34,017 nucleotides of DNA from Streptomyces spiralis (lineage in GTDB: Bacteria; Actinomycetota; Actinomycetes; Streptomycetales; Streptomycetaceae): the NCBI RefSeq assembly GCF_014654675.1, contig NZ_BNBC01000070.1, positions 1-34,017 on the forward strand, read 5' to 3'. The notes beneath the pieces are model-generated. The model was not told where the DNA came from, made no database searches, and saw only the letters and a list, made by a program, of their open reading frames with translations. This document shows, one piece after another, positions 23,038-31,353 of this stretch (the stretch's first letter is position 1; every line of letters begins with the position of its first letter). Both the position numbers and the translations under genes were made by a program.

Positions 23038-23229
23038 GGACCCGCTCCTGGCCGATGCCCATGTTCGGCGGCCATGACGGAGCGGGCCCGAGCGCATGGC
23101 CGTCTGGACGCGGTGGACAGGCTCGTGGAGGAGATCCTGTCCACCGCTGCGGGGCGTTATCGATGCGGTGGGCGGGCACGGCGCAGTCACCCCGCTGCGT
23201 GAGGGAAGAGGAAGGTGTAGGAGAGCAGA

Positions 23230-23258
23230 CAGGGCCGGGCCCTTCGGGCCCGGCCCTG
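23230..23258 (-). terminator. Strong terminator of the amidohydrolase gene
   Basis: CAGGGCCGGGCCC and its complement form a perfect 13-base-pair stem around TTC, 13 bases beyond the amidohydrolase stop. Such long GC stems without a U-run act as terminators in Streptomyces. Confidence 0.8.
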
Positions 23259-23271
23259 GATCTGACGGGGT

Positions 23272-24507
23272 TCAGGCCGCCAGGCGGGCGCCGCGGCGCC
23301 ACACCGCGCGGGTGTTGAGGGTGTCGGTGATGGTGGTGGTGGGGTCGCCGTCGACCAGAAGCAGGTCGGCGCGCAAGCCCTCGGCGATCCGGCCTCGGTC
23401 GGAGAGGCGGAAACGGCGGGCGGTTGTGGCGGTGGCCGCGCGCAGCGCCGCCGCAGGGGTCAGACCGGCCGCCACGAGGTGCTGCATCTCCTGGTGGACG
23501 CTGGCGCCGTGCGCAAGGCCGCCGAGGAAAGGCATGGGCTGGGAGACGTCGGTGCCCACCAGCAGGTCGACCCGGGCGTCGGCGAGGGCCTTGACGCTGT
23601 CCAGAACGTCCTGGAGCTTGCCCTGGGGGTAGTGGCCGAAGCAGGAGCGCAAGGTGGCGTCCCAGTCGCTATCCAGGCGGGAGGCCACGCGCGGGTCGTC
23701 GGCGAGTTGGTCGCCGGTGATGCCCATCATGGAGGCGTTCAGCACGGTGCAGGGCACGATGAACACCCCGGCGTCTTTGACCATCGCGATGATGTCGTCG
23801 GTGGCGGGTTCGACGAACAGGTGGACCAGGCCGTCGATGCCGGCCTCGATGGCCATGCGGGTGGCGTCGATGGTCAGTGCGTGGGCGACGGTCAGCGCGC
23901 CGTGCTTCTGCGCTGCGGCCACCCCGGCGTTCAAGGTGGCCTGGTCGAGCATGGGCAGGCCGGGGTGCCCTTCAACACTGCCGTCGTCGATCATGAACTT
24001 GATGTAGTCCGAGCCGTGCGCGAGCAGCTGCGGAATGGACGCCGCGGCAGCCTCGGGGCTGGTGGCGTCGGGGTGGTGGGGCGGCTCGCCCCGGTGCCCG
24101 CCGCCCTGTCCGCCGCCAGCGGGCCTGCCCGGGTGGAAGTCCTCGGGGAACAGCTCGCTCGGGTGCCCGCCGGGCGGGGTCAATGCAAAGCCGGACGAGC
24201 GCACATCGGCCACCGAGTCGTCCTCGCTGATCGGTGTGCGCCGGTCGCGGGTGTTCGCGCCCTGCATCTCCAGTTCGGTGGTGACGCCGAACTTCAGGGC
24301 CAGCGCGAGCGAGGCACGGTCGGTGTGGACGTGTGCGTCGATCAGGCCCGGCAGCAGCGTCGCTCCGGTTCCGTCGACGATCTGGGCCCCGGCCGGGGCG
24401 TCGCCGCCGACCTGGACGATCCGGCTTCCTTCGATCACGACGGTGGTGACGCCCAGCGGCTTCTCCCCGTCAAAGACCTGTGCGCCGGAGATGGCGGTAG
24501 TGCTCAT
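23272..24507 (-). CDS. Amidohydrolase family protein
   Basis: A 411-residue metal-dependent amidohydrolase (imidazolonepropionase/prolidase-like branch). ATG 24507; GAGGCACGATC lies just upstream. It has an N-terminal beta-sandwich part (VFDGEKPLGVTTVVIEG), the metal motif LIDAHVHT (His59, His61), a Lys in HGSDYIKFMIDDG that may be the carboxylated bridge, further His residues in TVAHALT and GLVHLF, and the conserved Asp in LLVGTDVSQP. The C-terminus LRADLLLVDGDPTTTITDT is standard. The substrate is unknown. It is divergent from a MarR regulator and followed by a strong terminator, so it is probably a single-gene unit induced by its substrate. Confidence 0.88.
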   Translation of the reverse strand: MSTTAISGAQVFDGEKPLGVTTVVIEGSRIVQVGGDAPAGAQIVDGTGATLLPGLIDAHVHTDRASLALALKFGVTTELEMQGANTRDRRTPISEDDSVADVRSSGFALTPPGGHPSELFPEDFHPGRPAGGGQGGGHRGEPPHHPDATSPEAAAASIPQLLAHGSDYIKFMIDDGSVEGHPGLPMLDQATLNAGVAAAQKHGALTVAHALTIDATRMAIEAGIDGLVHLFVEPATDDIIAMVKDAGVFIVPCTVLNASMMGITGDQLADDPRVASRLDSDWDATLRSCFGHYPQGKLQDVLDSVKALADARVDLLVGTDVSQPMPFLGGLAHGASVHQEMQHLVAAGLTPAAALRAATATTARRFRLSDRGRIAEGLRADLLLVDGDPTTTITDTLNTRAVWRRGARLAA

Positions 24508-24555
24508 GATCGTGCCTCGCTTCGGTGGACCAACCCAACGATCAATACCTTAAGT

Positions 24556-24567
24556 CATATATATATG
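24556..24567. promoter_or_regulatory. AT-rich palindrome, likely MarR operator
   Basis: CATATATATATG is a perfect 12-base palindrome in the 91-base gap between the divergent amidohydrolase and MarR genes. It is the only AT-rich tract nearby. It could be the operator of the MarR protein and may also overlap a -10 box. Confidence 0.55.
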
Positions 24568-24598
24568 TTACGCATGTCGATCTGGCGTGTTGTAGATT

Positions 24599-25069
24599 AT
24601 GGGCGTGACCAGTCAAGGACAGCCTGTGCCCTCCGACGACGACTCGCTCCTCGATGACGTGGGGCCGGCGCTATCCCGGCTACGCAGGCGCGTGGGCTCC
24701 GGACGTGGGGACCTGACCCGCAACATCGTCCTGAACGTGGTAGGCGACGCGGCAGGCCAGATCACGGTGGGGGGTGTTGCCGAGGAAATGGGCGTCGCTC
24801 AGCCGGTCGCCAGCCGTGCCATCGCCGCGTGCATAGCGGAGGGCCTGCTGCGCCGCGTCGCCTCCCAGCAAGACGGGCGCAGCAGCCTGCTCGAACTCAC
24901 CGACGCGGGAGAGTCGGCGCGCAGGGCCTACGCCACTGAGCAGCGTCGCGCCTTCGAGGAGATCACCGCGAACTGGGACAGTGCGGACCGCTTGCAGTTC
25001 GCGCGCTTCCTCACCCGCTACGGCCGGGACGCGAGCGCCTGGACAGCCCGCGGTAAGTCGGAAGGTTGA
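24599..25069 (+). CDS. MarR family transcriptional regulator
   Basis: A 156-residue winged-helix regulator. ATG 24599, with a GTG at 24605 as an alternative; no strong ribosome site is seen, so translation may be nearly leaderless. ITVGGVAEEMGVAQPVASRA is the recognition-helix region, followed by the wing VASQQDGRSSLLELTDAG, and the C-terminal helix AFEEITANWDSADRLQFAR completes the dimer interface. It is divergent from the amidohydrolase, with a palindrome between them, so it probably regulates that gene and itself in response to a small ligand. Confidence 0.88.
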   Translation: MGVTSQGQPVPSDDDSLLDDVGPALSRLRRRVGSGRGDLTRNIVLNVVGDAAGQITVGGVAEEMGVAQPVASRAIAACIAEGLLRRVASQQDGRSSLLELTDAGESARRAYATEQRRAFEEITANWDSADRLQFARFLTRYGRDASAWTARGKSEG

Positions 25070-25145
25070 GCCGACCGCTCAGTGAAGGCCATAGGTGCCC
25101 TCGACTGTGCGAGCCGGCCTGGCCGCCCTCCGTCGCGGTCAGCCG

Positions 25146-25280
25146 CTACTCCAGCGCATCCGAGGAGGCCGACGCGGGCGGCTCGTTGGTGGGTTCGCCG
25201 ACATTTTCGCCGGCGATGCCGCCCATGGTGTGTTCGGCCTCGACGATGGTGAGCAGGGTCTTGGGGGCCGGGCTGAGCTT
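25146..25280 (-). pseudogene. Fragment duplicating an alpha/beta hydrolase C-terminus
   Basis: KLSPAPKTLLTIVEAEHTMG, then GIAGENVGEPTNEP, is nearly the same as residues around the catalytic His of the hydrolase at 26603-27511 (LSPAPKSLLTIDEAEHSMGG). It ends at TAG 25146. Only about 45 codons remain. It is a diverged partial copy from either a duplication or a second, deleted paralogue. Confidence 0.7.
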
Positions 25281-25395
25281 TCACCGCCCCGGACCACCTG
25301 ATACCCCCTTCGGCACGGTCTCCGCGAGACTGGTAGCGCAGCAGCCTCATCGGCGGATGTCACCCTGACACCGGGACGACATCACGCCAACAAGC

Positions 25396-26136
25396 TCAGA
25401 CGGCGGTCCGGCCCCCATCGACAGGAAGAATCGCGCCGTGTACCCAGGAGGCGGTCGCGAGGTAGGCCACGGCCTGTGCGATCTCCTCAGGGGTTCCGGG
25501 TCGGCCTGCGGGCGCCTGTGCTGCGGCAGCATCGAGTGCATCGCCCAGGATGGCGGTGCCCTCGGTCCGAGTCGGTCCTGGGCTGACGGCGTTGACGCGC
25601 ACGCCGCGGGGCCCGTACTCGGCTGCCCAGGACTTGGTGAGCAGGACCAGGGCGGCCTTGGACGACCCGTAGAGGGCCAGATGGGGGACGCCGAACTCAG
25701 CAAGCGGGGTGGTCACGTTGATGATTGCGCCGTCTCCTCGCTCGGCCATGCGTGGTGCCAGCTCGGCGACCAGGAAGAAAGGCACCTTGACGTTCACGGC
25801 ATAGACGCTGTCGAAGTCAGCCTCGGTCGCCGCATCGGTGGGGCCGAAGGGAAAGATGCCAGCGTTGTTCACCAAGATGTCGACGTGGCCCTCGCCCAGC
25901 TCGAGCGAAGCGCGGGCGAGGCGCCGAGCTGAGCTCTCGTCACTGAGGTCTTCGGCCACGAAGGTGCCCGCTCCGCCCGCTTCAGTGATCTCGTTCACGG
26001 CCTTTTCACCGCGGGTGGTGTCGCGGCCGCTGAGGACAACCTTGGCGCCCAGGGCAGCGAGATGGAGGGCGGCGGCACGGCCGATGCCACTGTTGCCGCC
26101 GGTGACGAGCGCGGTCTTCCCTGAGAGTGATGGCAT
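25396..26136 (-). CDS. SDR family oxidoreductase
   Basis: A 246-residue classical short-chain dehydrogenase/reductase. ATG 26136 follows GGAG. The NAD(P)-binding ALVTGGNSGIG is at 10-19, NNAG in VDILVNNAGIFPF, the catalytic tyrosine and lysine in LALYGSSKAAL (YxxxK) and the PGPTRTEG loop; the end ILPVDGGRTAV is typical. SGRDTTRGEKAV after the second strand contains Arg, which favours NADP(H). The serine usually three to four residues into the INVxS motif is Thr here (INVTTPLAEF). The substrate is unknown. It stands alone between a hydrolase fragment and a 466-base gap. Confidence 0.9.
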   Translation of the reverse strand: MPSLSGKTALVTGGNSGIGRAAALHLAALGAKVVLSGRDTTRGEKAVNEITEAGGAGTFVAEDLSDESSARRLARASLELGEGHVDILVNNAGIFPFGPTDAATEADFDSVYAVNVKVPFFLVAELAPRMAERGDGAIINVTTPLAEFGVPHLALYGSSKAALVLLTKSWAAEYGPRGVRVNAVSPGPTRTEGTAILGDALDAAAAQAPAGRPGTPEEIAQAVAYLATASWVHGAILPVDGGRTAV

Positions 26137-26602
26137 GGAAATCTCCTGCTGGTCTGTGATCAAAAGCCGGGAATCAGAAGCCTGAGGCCCCCGATGGTGG
26201 AGGGCTTCCTCATGCGACTTACGGCCGATAGGTACGTTTGTTGGTTTGTTGGGTGCCGGCCATGCGGAGCGGTGCAGAACAGCGGTCGTTCGGCCGGTCT
26301 GAATCTGCGCACCGTCTTCAGATCGCGCTGTACGGACCGGGCGTTCCGCTCTCGTTGACACCTCGGCTCGGCCACTGAAGGTGGGTGCCGAACTGGCTGA
26401 TATTCGGTCCGGCAGCGCCCGAACACGACGCTCTCACCGAGCCGAGGGGAGCGCGCTCCTGCGGAAGCTTCGATCCCCGCTTCGCGAATTCTCGTACGGC
26501 GATACGCACCTCGATAGTGATGATGATCGCCACCCGGGCTTGATGCCGGCACTCGAGAGCGCTACCTGATGGGAGGCACTCCGGCTCACTGCCGGATTGG
26601 GC
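26137..26602. other. Gap without a supportable gene
   Basis: No gene is visible. On the + strand an 8-base unit TTTGTTGG is repeated in tandem at 26237-26252, about 100 bases upstream of the SDR start, possibly part of its promoter region. The rest contains no recognisable protein or structure. Confidence 0.35.
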
Positions 26603-27511
26603 TTACTTGCTGGTGATGCTCCACGCAGCGTCGCCGTCCTCGGCGGCGCTGCCGAGGGTCGTCCACTCGGAGTCGTCGAGGCCGAGGACCGCGCGGAGGT
26701 AGGCCGAGATCGTGTCGGCGATGAGGACGACGCGGGCAGGGTCCTCGTCGGTGGTCTCGGCGACACTTTCCCCAGCGATGCCGCCCATGGAGTGCTCGGC
26801 CTCGTCGATGGTGAGCAGGCTCTTGGGGGCCGGGCTGAGGTGGTAGGCGTCGGTGAACCACTCCGGGCCCCGGGTGGAGAGCTGCGACTGGTCCTTGCCA
26901 CCCGCGATGACCAGGGCCGGGGTTGCCATGGTGGAGAAGTCCGGCTTTATGAACGGGAGGTTCTCGGCGGCGAACGGGGTGAGGCTGTCGCCGGTTCCGG
27001 TCGCGGCGATCAGCGCGCCGGCCGACACCGCGGAGTGGGAGAAGTCCTCGCCGGGAACGCCGTCGGCGTCGAGTACGCGGGCGCCGAGGACGGCGCCCGC
27101 GGTCTGGGCACCCCAGGAGTGGCCGACCACGGCGATGCGCTCACGGTCGACGCGGCTCTCCAGGCCGGCCTGGGCCAGGATGTCGCCAAGGTTGTCGAGG
27201 ACCGCGTGGAGATCGGCTACCCGCACGCGCCAGATGGTGGCGAAGCGCGGGTCTTCCCAGCCGATGGCGTTGCGGCGGGAGTCCAGGTGGGTGGGCTGAA
27301 CCACGACGAATCCGGCGGCGGCCCACCGGTCGACGAGAGGCTCGTACGCGTCCATGGACCAGGCGTTGCCGTGGGAGAAGACGATCACGGGCAGGTTCGG
27401 GCCCGACCGGGGGGCGGTGACCCTCACCTGCAGGTCGATGCCGCGGTCAGGTGCGGGAACGAGGATGGGCTTGACCGAGACGATCTGGTGGCCGAGGGGG
27501 CGGGAAGACAT
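26603..27511 (-). CDS. Alpha/beta hydrolase (chlorophyllase/PET-hydrolase-like)
   Basis: A 302-residue cytoplasmic serine hydrolase. ATG 27511; AAGGAAAGC lies upstream. VIVFSHGNAW supplies the oxyanion-hole region, IAVVGHSWGAQTAG the nucleophile elbow (Ser132), and LLTIDEAEHSMGGIAGE the catalytic His. The acid is probably the Asp in VIAGGKDQSQ. It lacks a signal peptide. The fold is close to dienelactone-hydrolase and chlorophyllase-like esterases, so an ester of small or medium size is expected; the exact substrate is open. It is divergent from a TetR regulator whose likely operators lie directly upstream. Confidence 0.88.
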   Translation of the reverse strand: MSSRPLGHQIVSVKPILVPAPDRGIDLQVRVTAPRSGPNLPVIVFSHGNAWSMDAYEPLVDRWAAAGFVVVQPTHLDSRRNAIGWEDPRFATIWRVRVADLHAVLDNLGDILAQAGLESRVDRERIAVVGHSWGAQTAGAVLGARVLDADGVPGEDFSHSAVSAGALIAATGTGDSLTPFAAENLPFIKPDFSTMATPALVIAGGKDQSQLSTRGPEWFTDAYHLSPAPKSLLTIDEAEHSMGGIAGESVAETTDEDPARVVLIADTISAYLRAVLGLDDSEWTTLGSAAEDGDAAWSITSK

Positions 27512-27532
27512 GGTAGACGTGTGCTTTCCTTA

Positions 27533-27595
27533 CGGAACGGCTCCGCCACACTTTGACGGAGCGTTGTTCCGCGACTTTAGCGGAACATTGTTCCG
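27533..27595. promoter_or_regulatory. Three TetR operator-like palindromes
   Basis: CGGAACATTGTTCCG at 27581-27595 is a perfect palindrome; CGGAGCGTTGTTCCG at 27557-27571 is a near copy 24 bases away; CGGAACGGCTCCG at 27533-27545 is a third, shorter version. They fill the 103-base region between the divergent hydrolase and TetR genes. Spacing and symmetry suit cooperative binding of the TetR dimer. Confidence 0.8.
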
Positions 27596-27614
27596 TGAGT
27601 AAAGGGGGCCCTCC

Positions 27615-28184
27615 GTGCCGGAGTCGGTCGGGGTACGCCAAGCACAGGCGCAGCGCACCCGCAGAGGCGTACTGGAGGCTGCCGCGGCAGTCTTCGTCGA
27701 GCAGGGCGTCCAGGCGCCCGTCCGTGACATTGCCGAACGCGCTGGCGTCGGTGTCGGTACGGTCTACCGGAACTTCCCGACCCGCGCGGACCTCGTCACC
27801 GCTGTCTATCGGCACCAGATCGACGCCTGCGCCGCTCTCGCTCCCCGGCTCCTTGAGGAGTCCGCCTCGCCGTTCACCGCGCTGACCCTGTGGACGGACG
27901 CGTTCGTGGACTTCCTCGTGACCAAGCACGGCCTCGGCGCGGCGCTGGGCTCCGGAGATGCGGGACTGGAGAACCTCCACACCCTCATGCTCGACGCCCT
28001 GGTCCCGGCCTGCGCGAGGCTGCTGGACGCCTCCGCCGCCGCCGGCGAACTTCAGCTCGGTGTCACCGCCTACACACTCATGCGCGCCATCGGAAACCTC
28101 TGCATCACCGGCCCCGACTACGATCAGGTCGACGCCAAGCGCATGGTCGCCGTCCTCCTCACCGGATGTCGCAACACGGCATGA
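27615..28184 (+). CDS. TetR family transcriptional regulator
   Basis: A 189-residue regulator. GTG 27615 follows AAAGGGGG. The N-terminal domain has RRGVLEAAAAVFVEQG, VRDIAERAGVGVGTVYRNF and PTRADLVTAVY, the standard TetR helix-turn-helix. The C-terminal ligand domain resembles the SbtR-like type (LTLWTDAFVDFLVTKHGLGA). It is divergent from the alpha/beta hydrolase with three palindromes between them, so it probably represses the hydrolase and itself until a ligand binds. The frame is intact. Confidence 0.9.
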   Translation: MPESVGVRQAQAQRTRRGVLEAAAAVFVEQGVQAPVRDIAERAGVGVGTVYRNFPTRADLVTAVYRHQIDACAALAPRLLEESASPFTALTLWTDAFVDFLVTKHGLGAALGSGDAGLENLHTLMLDALVPACARLLDASAAAGELQLGVTAYTLMRAIGNLCITGPDYDQVDAKRMVAVLLTGCRNTA

Positions 28185-28359
28185 CAACAGGCCCGGCGCC
28201 CGTGCTGCCCGCACCCGCCACGCCGGTCTCCGTCGACTGCGCTAGCCGCGGAGTGGACCACGGCTGCCGCTGCCCGCCACTGGTAGTGGCGCCCTGCAGA
28301 ACGCCGTGCGCGTCCTGTCCCGTCACACCACGGTTCCACCTCCTCTGCGGTACCGGCAC

Positions 28360-28790
28360 ATCAACGACCGGGAGAGGCAGTGGTTCGAAGGCCGAGGGCG
28401 GCCGATCAGCGTCGGGCGCCAGCCGGGGCCAAACAGACGGCGCCACCCCGATGACCGCCGCAGAGGGCTTGAAACAGCGGCGGACATTCTCGGCCTTCGT
28501 GTGCCGGGACTCGGCCATCAGCATCAGCCGGAGGTGCCCTGCTCGCCAAGGTGGGTCAGGCCGGAGTGACGGTACCCGTGCAGGTCCCAGCCGGTGCCCG
28601 GCCCCGGCCATAGGAGAGGCGAGCCAGGCCGGTGCCCGGGCAGATGAGCCCGGGCGGAGACGACCTCGCCAGGGCGGGGGCGGCGGTGGGTGAAAAACCC
28701 GCGGGTGCGGCACTGGATCAGTCTCTGCAGCAGCCTGGCGGTGCCGGCGTCCCGGCACACCGTCTCCAGCACGTAGTCGGCGCGGTCGGC
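28360..28790 (-). pseudogene. Tyrosine recombinase (integrase) C-terminal remnant
   Basis: GTGWDLHGYRHSGLTHLGEQ (about 28545-28595, minus) carries the R-H-x-x-R/H part of a tyrosine integrase; SRHTKAENVRRCFKPS in a shifted frame continues as the segment normally holding the end of the catalytic domain. TRGFFTHRRPRPGEVVSARA upstream fits the same family. At least one frameshift near 28530 separates the pieces, and the N-terminal half is absent. It is a dead integrase of an old mobile element. Confidence 0.7.
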
Positions 28791-28826
28791 ACCGCGGCGA
28801 CGGGGCCACCCCGAGTCACCCGAGGA

Positions 28827-29168
28827 GTGATGGTGCACCAATGCCTGAACCGGATCATCGTCAGGGTCGCGGGCGGTGAGTGGATCGATCCGGACCGGAT
28901 CTCCTTCGTGAAGGTCCTCAAACACGTCCGGCGCAGCGTGCTCACCCAGGCCAAGGACGCGGTGTCGGCCGTCGGATCCTTCCTGGCGATGCTGGAGAAC
29001 AAAGCCCGCCGCAAGCTCGACAGCGGTCCCCGCCGCCACCACACTGCGCCGCGGGTCCTCAAGCGCCCGGACTCGAAGTACTCACCCTCGGTCAAGAAAC
29101 GGCAGCACGGACCCACCCAGCGCGTCCCCGCCAACGTCATCATCCTGAACCCGGTGATGCTTCACTAG
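28827..29168 (+). pseudogene. IS4-type transposase C-terminal remnant
   Basis: VAGGEWIDPDRISFVKVLKH, then VRRSVLTQA, is characteristic of the C-terminal end of Streptomyces IS4-family transposases; the tail KARRKLDSGPRRHHTAPRVL and a Lys/Arg-rich end follow to the stop at 29168. The catalytic DDE part is missing. It abuts an integrase remnant on one side and an ISAzo13-type remnant on the other. Confidence 0.7.
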
Positions 29169-29201
29169 CTCAAACAACGGCATTGACCCGGCACATCGAA
29201 A

Positions 29202-29460
29202 TGGAACAAGGCCGAACACCGGCTGTTCTCCCACATCACCATGAACTGGCGCGGCAGGCCCCTGACCAGCCATGAAGTCATGCTTCAAAGCATCGCCGCG
29301 ACCACAAGCCGCAGCGGCCTCACCGGCCATGCCGAACTCGACAGCGGCCAGTACCCCAACCGGCATCCGCATCAGCGACGACGAGATCGCCGCCCTGCCC
29401 ACCACCCGCCATCGCTTCCACGGCGACTGGAACTACACCCTCCACCCCCAGCGTCCGATG
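29202..29460 (+). pseudogene. ISAzo13-type transposase remnant
   Basis: WNKAEHRLFSHITMNWRGRP, then LTSHEV, is the characteristic C-terminal part of ISAzo13-family transposases. About 50 codons later the frame shifts by one (near 29355) and continues as TGIRISDDEIAALPTTRHRF, then HGDWNYTLHP. Only the 3' third of the transposase is present. The frameshift shows it is inactive. Confidence 0.75.
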
Positions 29461-29571
29461 GACGTGGCGACCACCGGCAGAACACCGGACGAGGTCCTGG
29501 CGGACAGACCGACTCGCCTCACGCGGCGTTCGCTCCAGGGCCCGGAATTGACCGGGATGACCCGCCGGTAG

Positions 29572-29808
29572 CTCAGCGAGCTCATCGACTCGTTGACTCC
29601 AGCGATGGAGGTTCAACGCGAGCAAGCGCTCCGCACACGTCGAGGCCACGAGCGCCTGGTGGCCCCCGGCATCCGTATCCCCGCCTCAACAGCCCGTTTC
29701 CGCCCGTCAGACGACATCGCCAGGTTTCTCAAACCGGACGAAAACCAAGATCAAACCAACGTGTTGATTGCCGGCAATCCCTTAACTCCTTATACCAGAA
29801 TGAGTTGA
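29572..29808 (+). pseudogene. Possible transposase N-terminal fragment
   Basis: SELIDSLTPAMEVQREQALR, then TRRGHERLVAPG, resembles the helical N-terminus of DDE transposases of the IS5/IS1182 type, but the remainder of the frame to 29808 is not recognisable and a stop interrupts the start. It fits the surrounding mobile-element debris. This is a weak call. Confidence 0.3.
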
Positions 29809-29812
29809 CCTA

Positions 29813-30427
29813 TTACGGCTGATGTGACAGGTCGTCCTCTTCCGCGGACAGGGGTGACGGTGTGAGCAGCGGCAGGAAGAACTGCACCAGGGGGCCGATG
29901 GTCAGGGCGTAGACGAGGGTGCCGAGACCGATTGTGCCGCCGAGCAGAACGCCCAGGATCAGGACGAAGAGTTCGATGGCGGTCCGGATGAGCCGCAGGG
30001 AGCGCCCGGTCCGACGGTGGATCCCCGTCATCAGGCCGTCCCGGGGCCCGGGGCCGAAGCCCGCGCCGATGTACGCGCCACTGGCGACACCGTTGAGAAC
30101 GATGCCCGCGGTGAGCAGAAGGAGGCGCAGGAGCAGACCGTGCGGGGTGGGCAGCAGCCATGAGGTGGCGTCCACCGTCGGCCCGATGACCAGGACGTTG
30201 CTCACCGTGCCGAGCCCGGGCCGCTGCCGCAGCGGGATCCACAGCAGCAGCACCACGACGCCAGTGATCAACGTGGCTGTTCCGAAAGAGAGGCCGGTCC
30301 GATCGGCGAGGCCCTGGTGGAAGACGTCCCAGGGGTCGAGGCCGAGGGCGGCGTGGAGCATCAGGGCCAGGCTCACGCCGTAGAGCGTGAGGCCGACGTA
30401 GAGCTGGCAGAGGCGGCGGAGCAACAT
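29813..30427 (-). CDS. YczE/YitT-like membrane protein
   Basis: A roughly 204-residue integral membrane protein of the YczE/YyaS type. ATG 30427 follows GAGGG; a TTG at 30439 is an alternative. Four or five hydrophobic helices are visible: LYVGLTLYGVSLALMLHAAL, ATLITGVVVLLLWIPL, LLLRLLLLTAGIVLNGVASG, FVLILGVLLGGTIGLGTLVY and a last one at IGPLVQFFLPLL. The GLDPWDVFHQGLA and GFGPGPRDGLMTG segments are characteristic. The family's role is not firmly known; some are near antibiotic genes and suggested as transporters. The neighbouring DapF-like and VioC-like genes make export of, or resistance to, an amino-acid-derived product a reasonable guess. Confidence 0.85.
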   Translation of the reverse strand: MLLRRLCQLYVGLTLYGVSLALMLHAALGLDPWDVFHQGLADRTGLSFGTATLITGVVVLLLWIPLRQRPGLGTVSNVLVIGPTVDATSWLLPTPHGLLLRLLLLTAGIVLNGVASGAYIGAGFGPGPRDGLMTGIHRRTGRSLRLIRTAIELFVLILGVLLGGTIGLGTLVYALTIGPLVQFFLPLLTPSPLSAEEDDLSHQP

Positions 30428-30457
30428 GATTACCCTCAAGAGGTGGGGTCGAGACGG

Positions 30458-31258
30458 TCACGCCACTTCCAGCTCTCCGTCGAAGACGTGAGTGACGGGA
30501 CCGCCCACCCAGTACGAGGGACGTTCTGCGTGTTCGATGACGGTGAGTGGTGTTCCGGCGCGGTTGTGCACGCGCACCTGCCGGGCGACGTCGACCAACC
30601 CACGGCGGGCGGCGGCGACGGCCGCGGCGACGGCACCGCTGGCGCAGCTGAGGGCCTCGCCCTCCGCCCCACGTTCGTACGTACGGATCGTCAGCTCCTG
30701 GGGTCCAAGCAGCTGGAATACGCTGACGTTCGCGTCGGCTGCCGCCGGGCCGCGGTCGCGGACCAGGTTGACCAGGCTCTCGACGTCGAGCTGGTCAACG
30801 TCGTCGACGAGTGCCACGAGGTGCTCTGCACCGACGTGTACGGCATCGAACCGTACGGTGCCGCCCGGCCACGTTTCCGTGACCCGCTCCGAATAGACCT
30901 CGCCGGCCTCGACCGTAACGCGTACGTGCGTGCCGTCGACCACGGCGTCGTGCGGCACGCCCGACATCACCAAGCGCATCGTGGTCCACCCGTGGTCACG
31001 GGAAGCGCACCAGGCGACGCAGCGCAGCGCGTTGGCGCACAGGGTCGCGACCGACCCGTCCGCGTTGACGCACAGCACGTCCAGCACGGCGGAGTCTTTG
31101 CGGATTGCGCTGCTGACGACCAGCCCGTCCGCCCCGACCCCGGTACACCGCGCGCACAACCGCGGTCCCCACGCACGCCAGTCCCGTTCATCGGCGGCAC
31201 CGATGATCAAGACGAAGTCGTTTCCGGCCCCATGGACCTTGCGGAACCTCACCCTCAC
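30458..31258 (-). CDS. DapF-like amino acid epimerase
   Basis: A 266-residue homologue of diaminopimelate epimerase, a two-cysteine racemase. KVHGAGNDF at the N-terminus, the first catalytic Cys74 in NADGSVATLCANALRC, and the second, Cys205, in YERGAEGEALSCASGA are all placed correctly. The usual CGNGxR loop is CANALR and the usual ACGTGA is SCASGA, so substrate contacts differ from housekeeping DapF. Some DapF-like enzymes act on other amino acids in specialised metabolism. It lies between a YczE-like membrane protein and a VioC-like arginine hydroxylase on the same strand, so a 3-hydroxylated arginine-like substrate is a plausible inference. The start is ATG or GTG near 31258; no strong ribosome site is seen. 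Confidence 0.82.
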   Translation of the reverse strand: MRVRFRKVHGAGNDFVLIIGAADERDWRAWGPRLCARCTGVGADGLVVSSAIRKDSAVLDVLCVNADGSVATLCANALRCVAWCASRDHGWTTMRLVMSGVPHDAVVDGTHVRVTVEAGEVYSERVTETWPGGTVRFDAVHVGAEHLVALVDDVDQLDVESLVNLVRDRGPAAADANVSVFQLLGPQELTIRTYERGAEGEALSCASGAVAAAVAAARRGLVDVARQVRVHNRAGTPLTVIEHAERPSYWVGGPVTHVFDGELEVA

Positions 31259-31353
31259 GACGGGCTCTCATTCTGTCGGTTGCGGTCTATCAGTCGCGGC
31301 TGCCGTTGCGGTAGCCGACCTTCGGGGCCGACCTGAAGGGCCTCGGCGGGCAA

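Noticed and set aside
23479..24657. 392-codon plus-strand frame opposite the amidohydrolase
   Set aside because: It is Gly/Val/Asp-rich shadow sequence; the minus strand has a complete enzyme with metal ligands.
29567..29640. tRNA-like GGTAGCTCAG followed by GGTTCAA
   Set aside because: The D-arm does not close with a normal loop, no anticodon arm forms and no 3' acceptor strand pairs with the 5' part.
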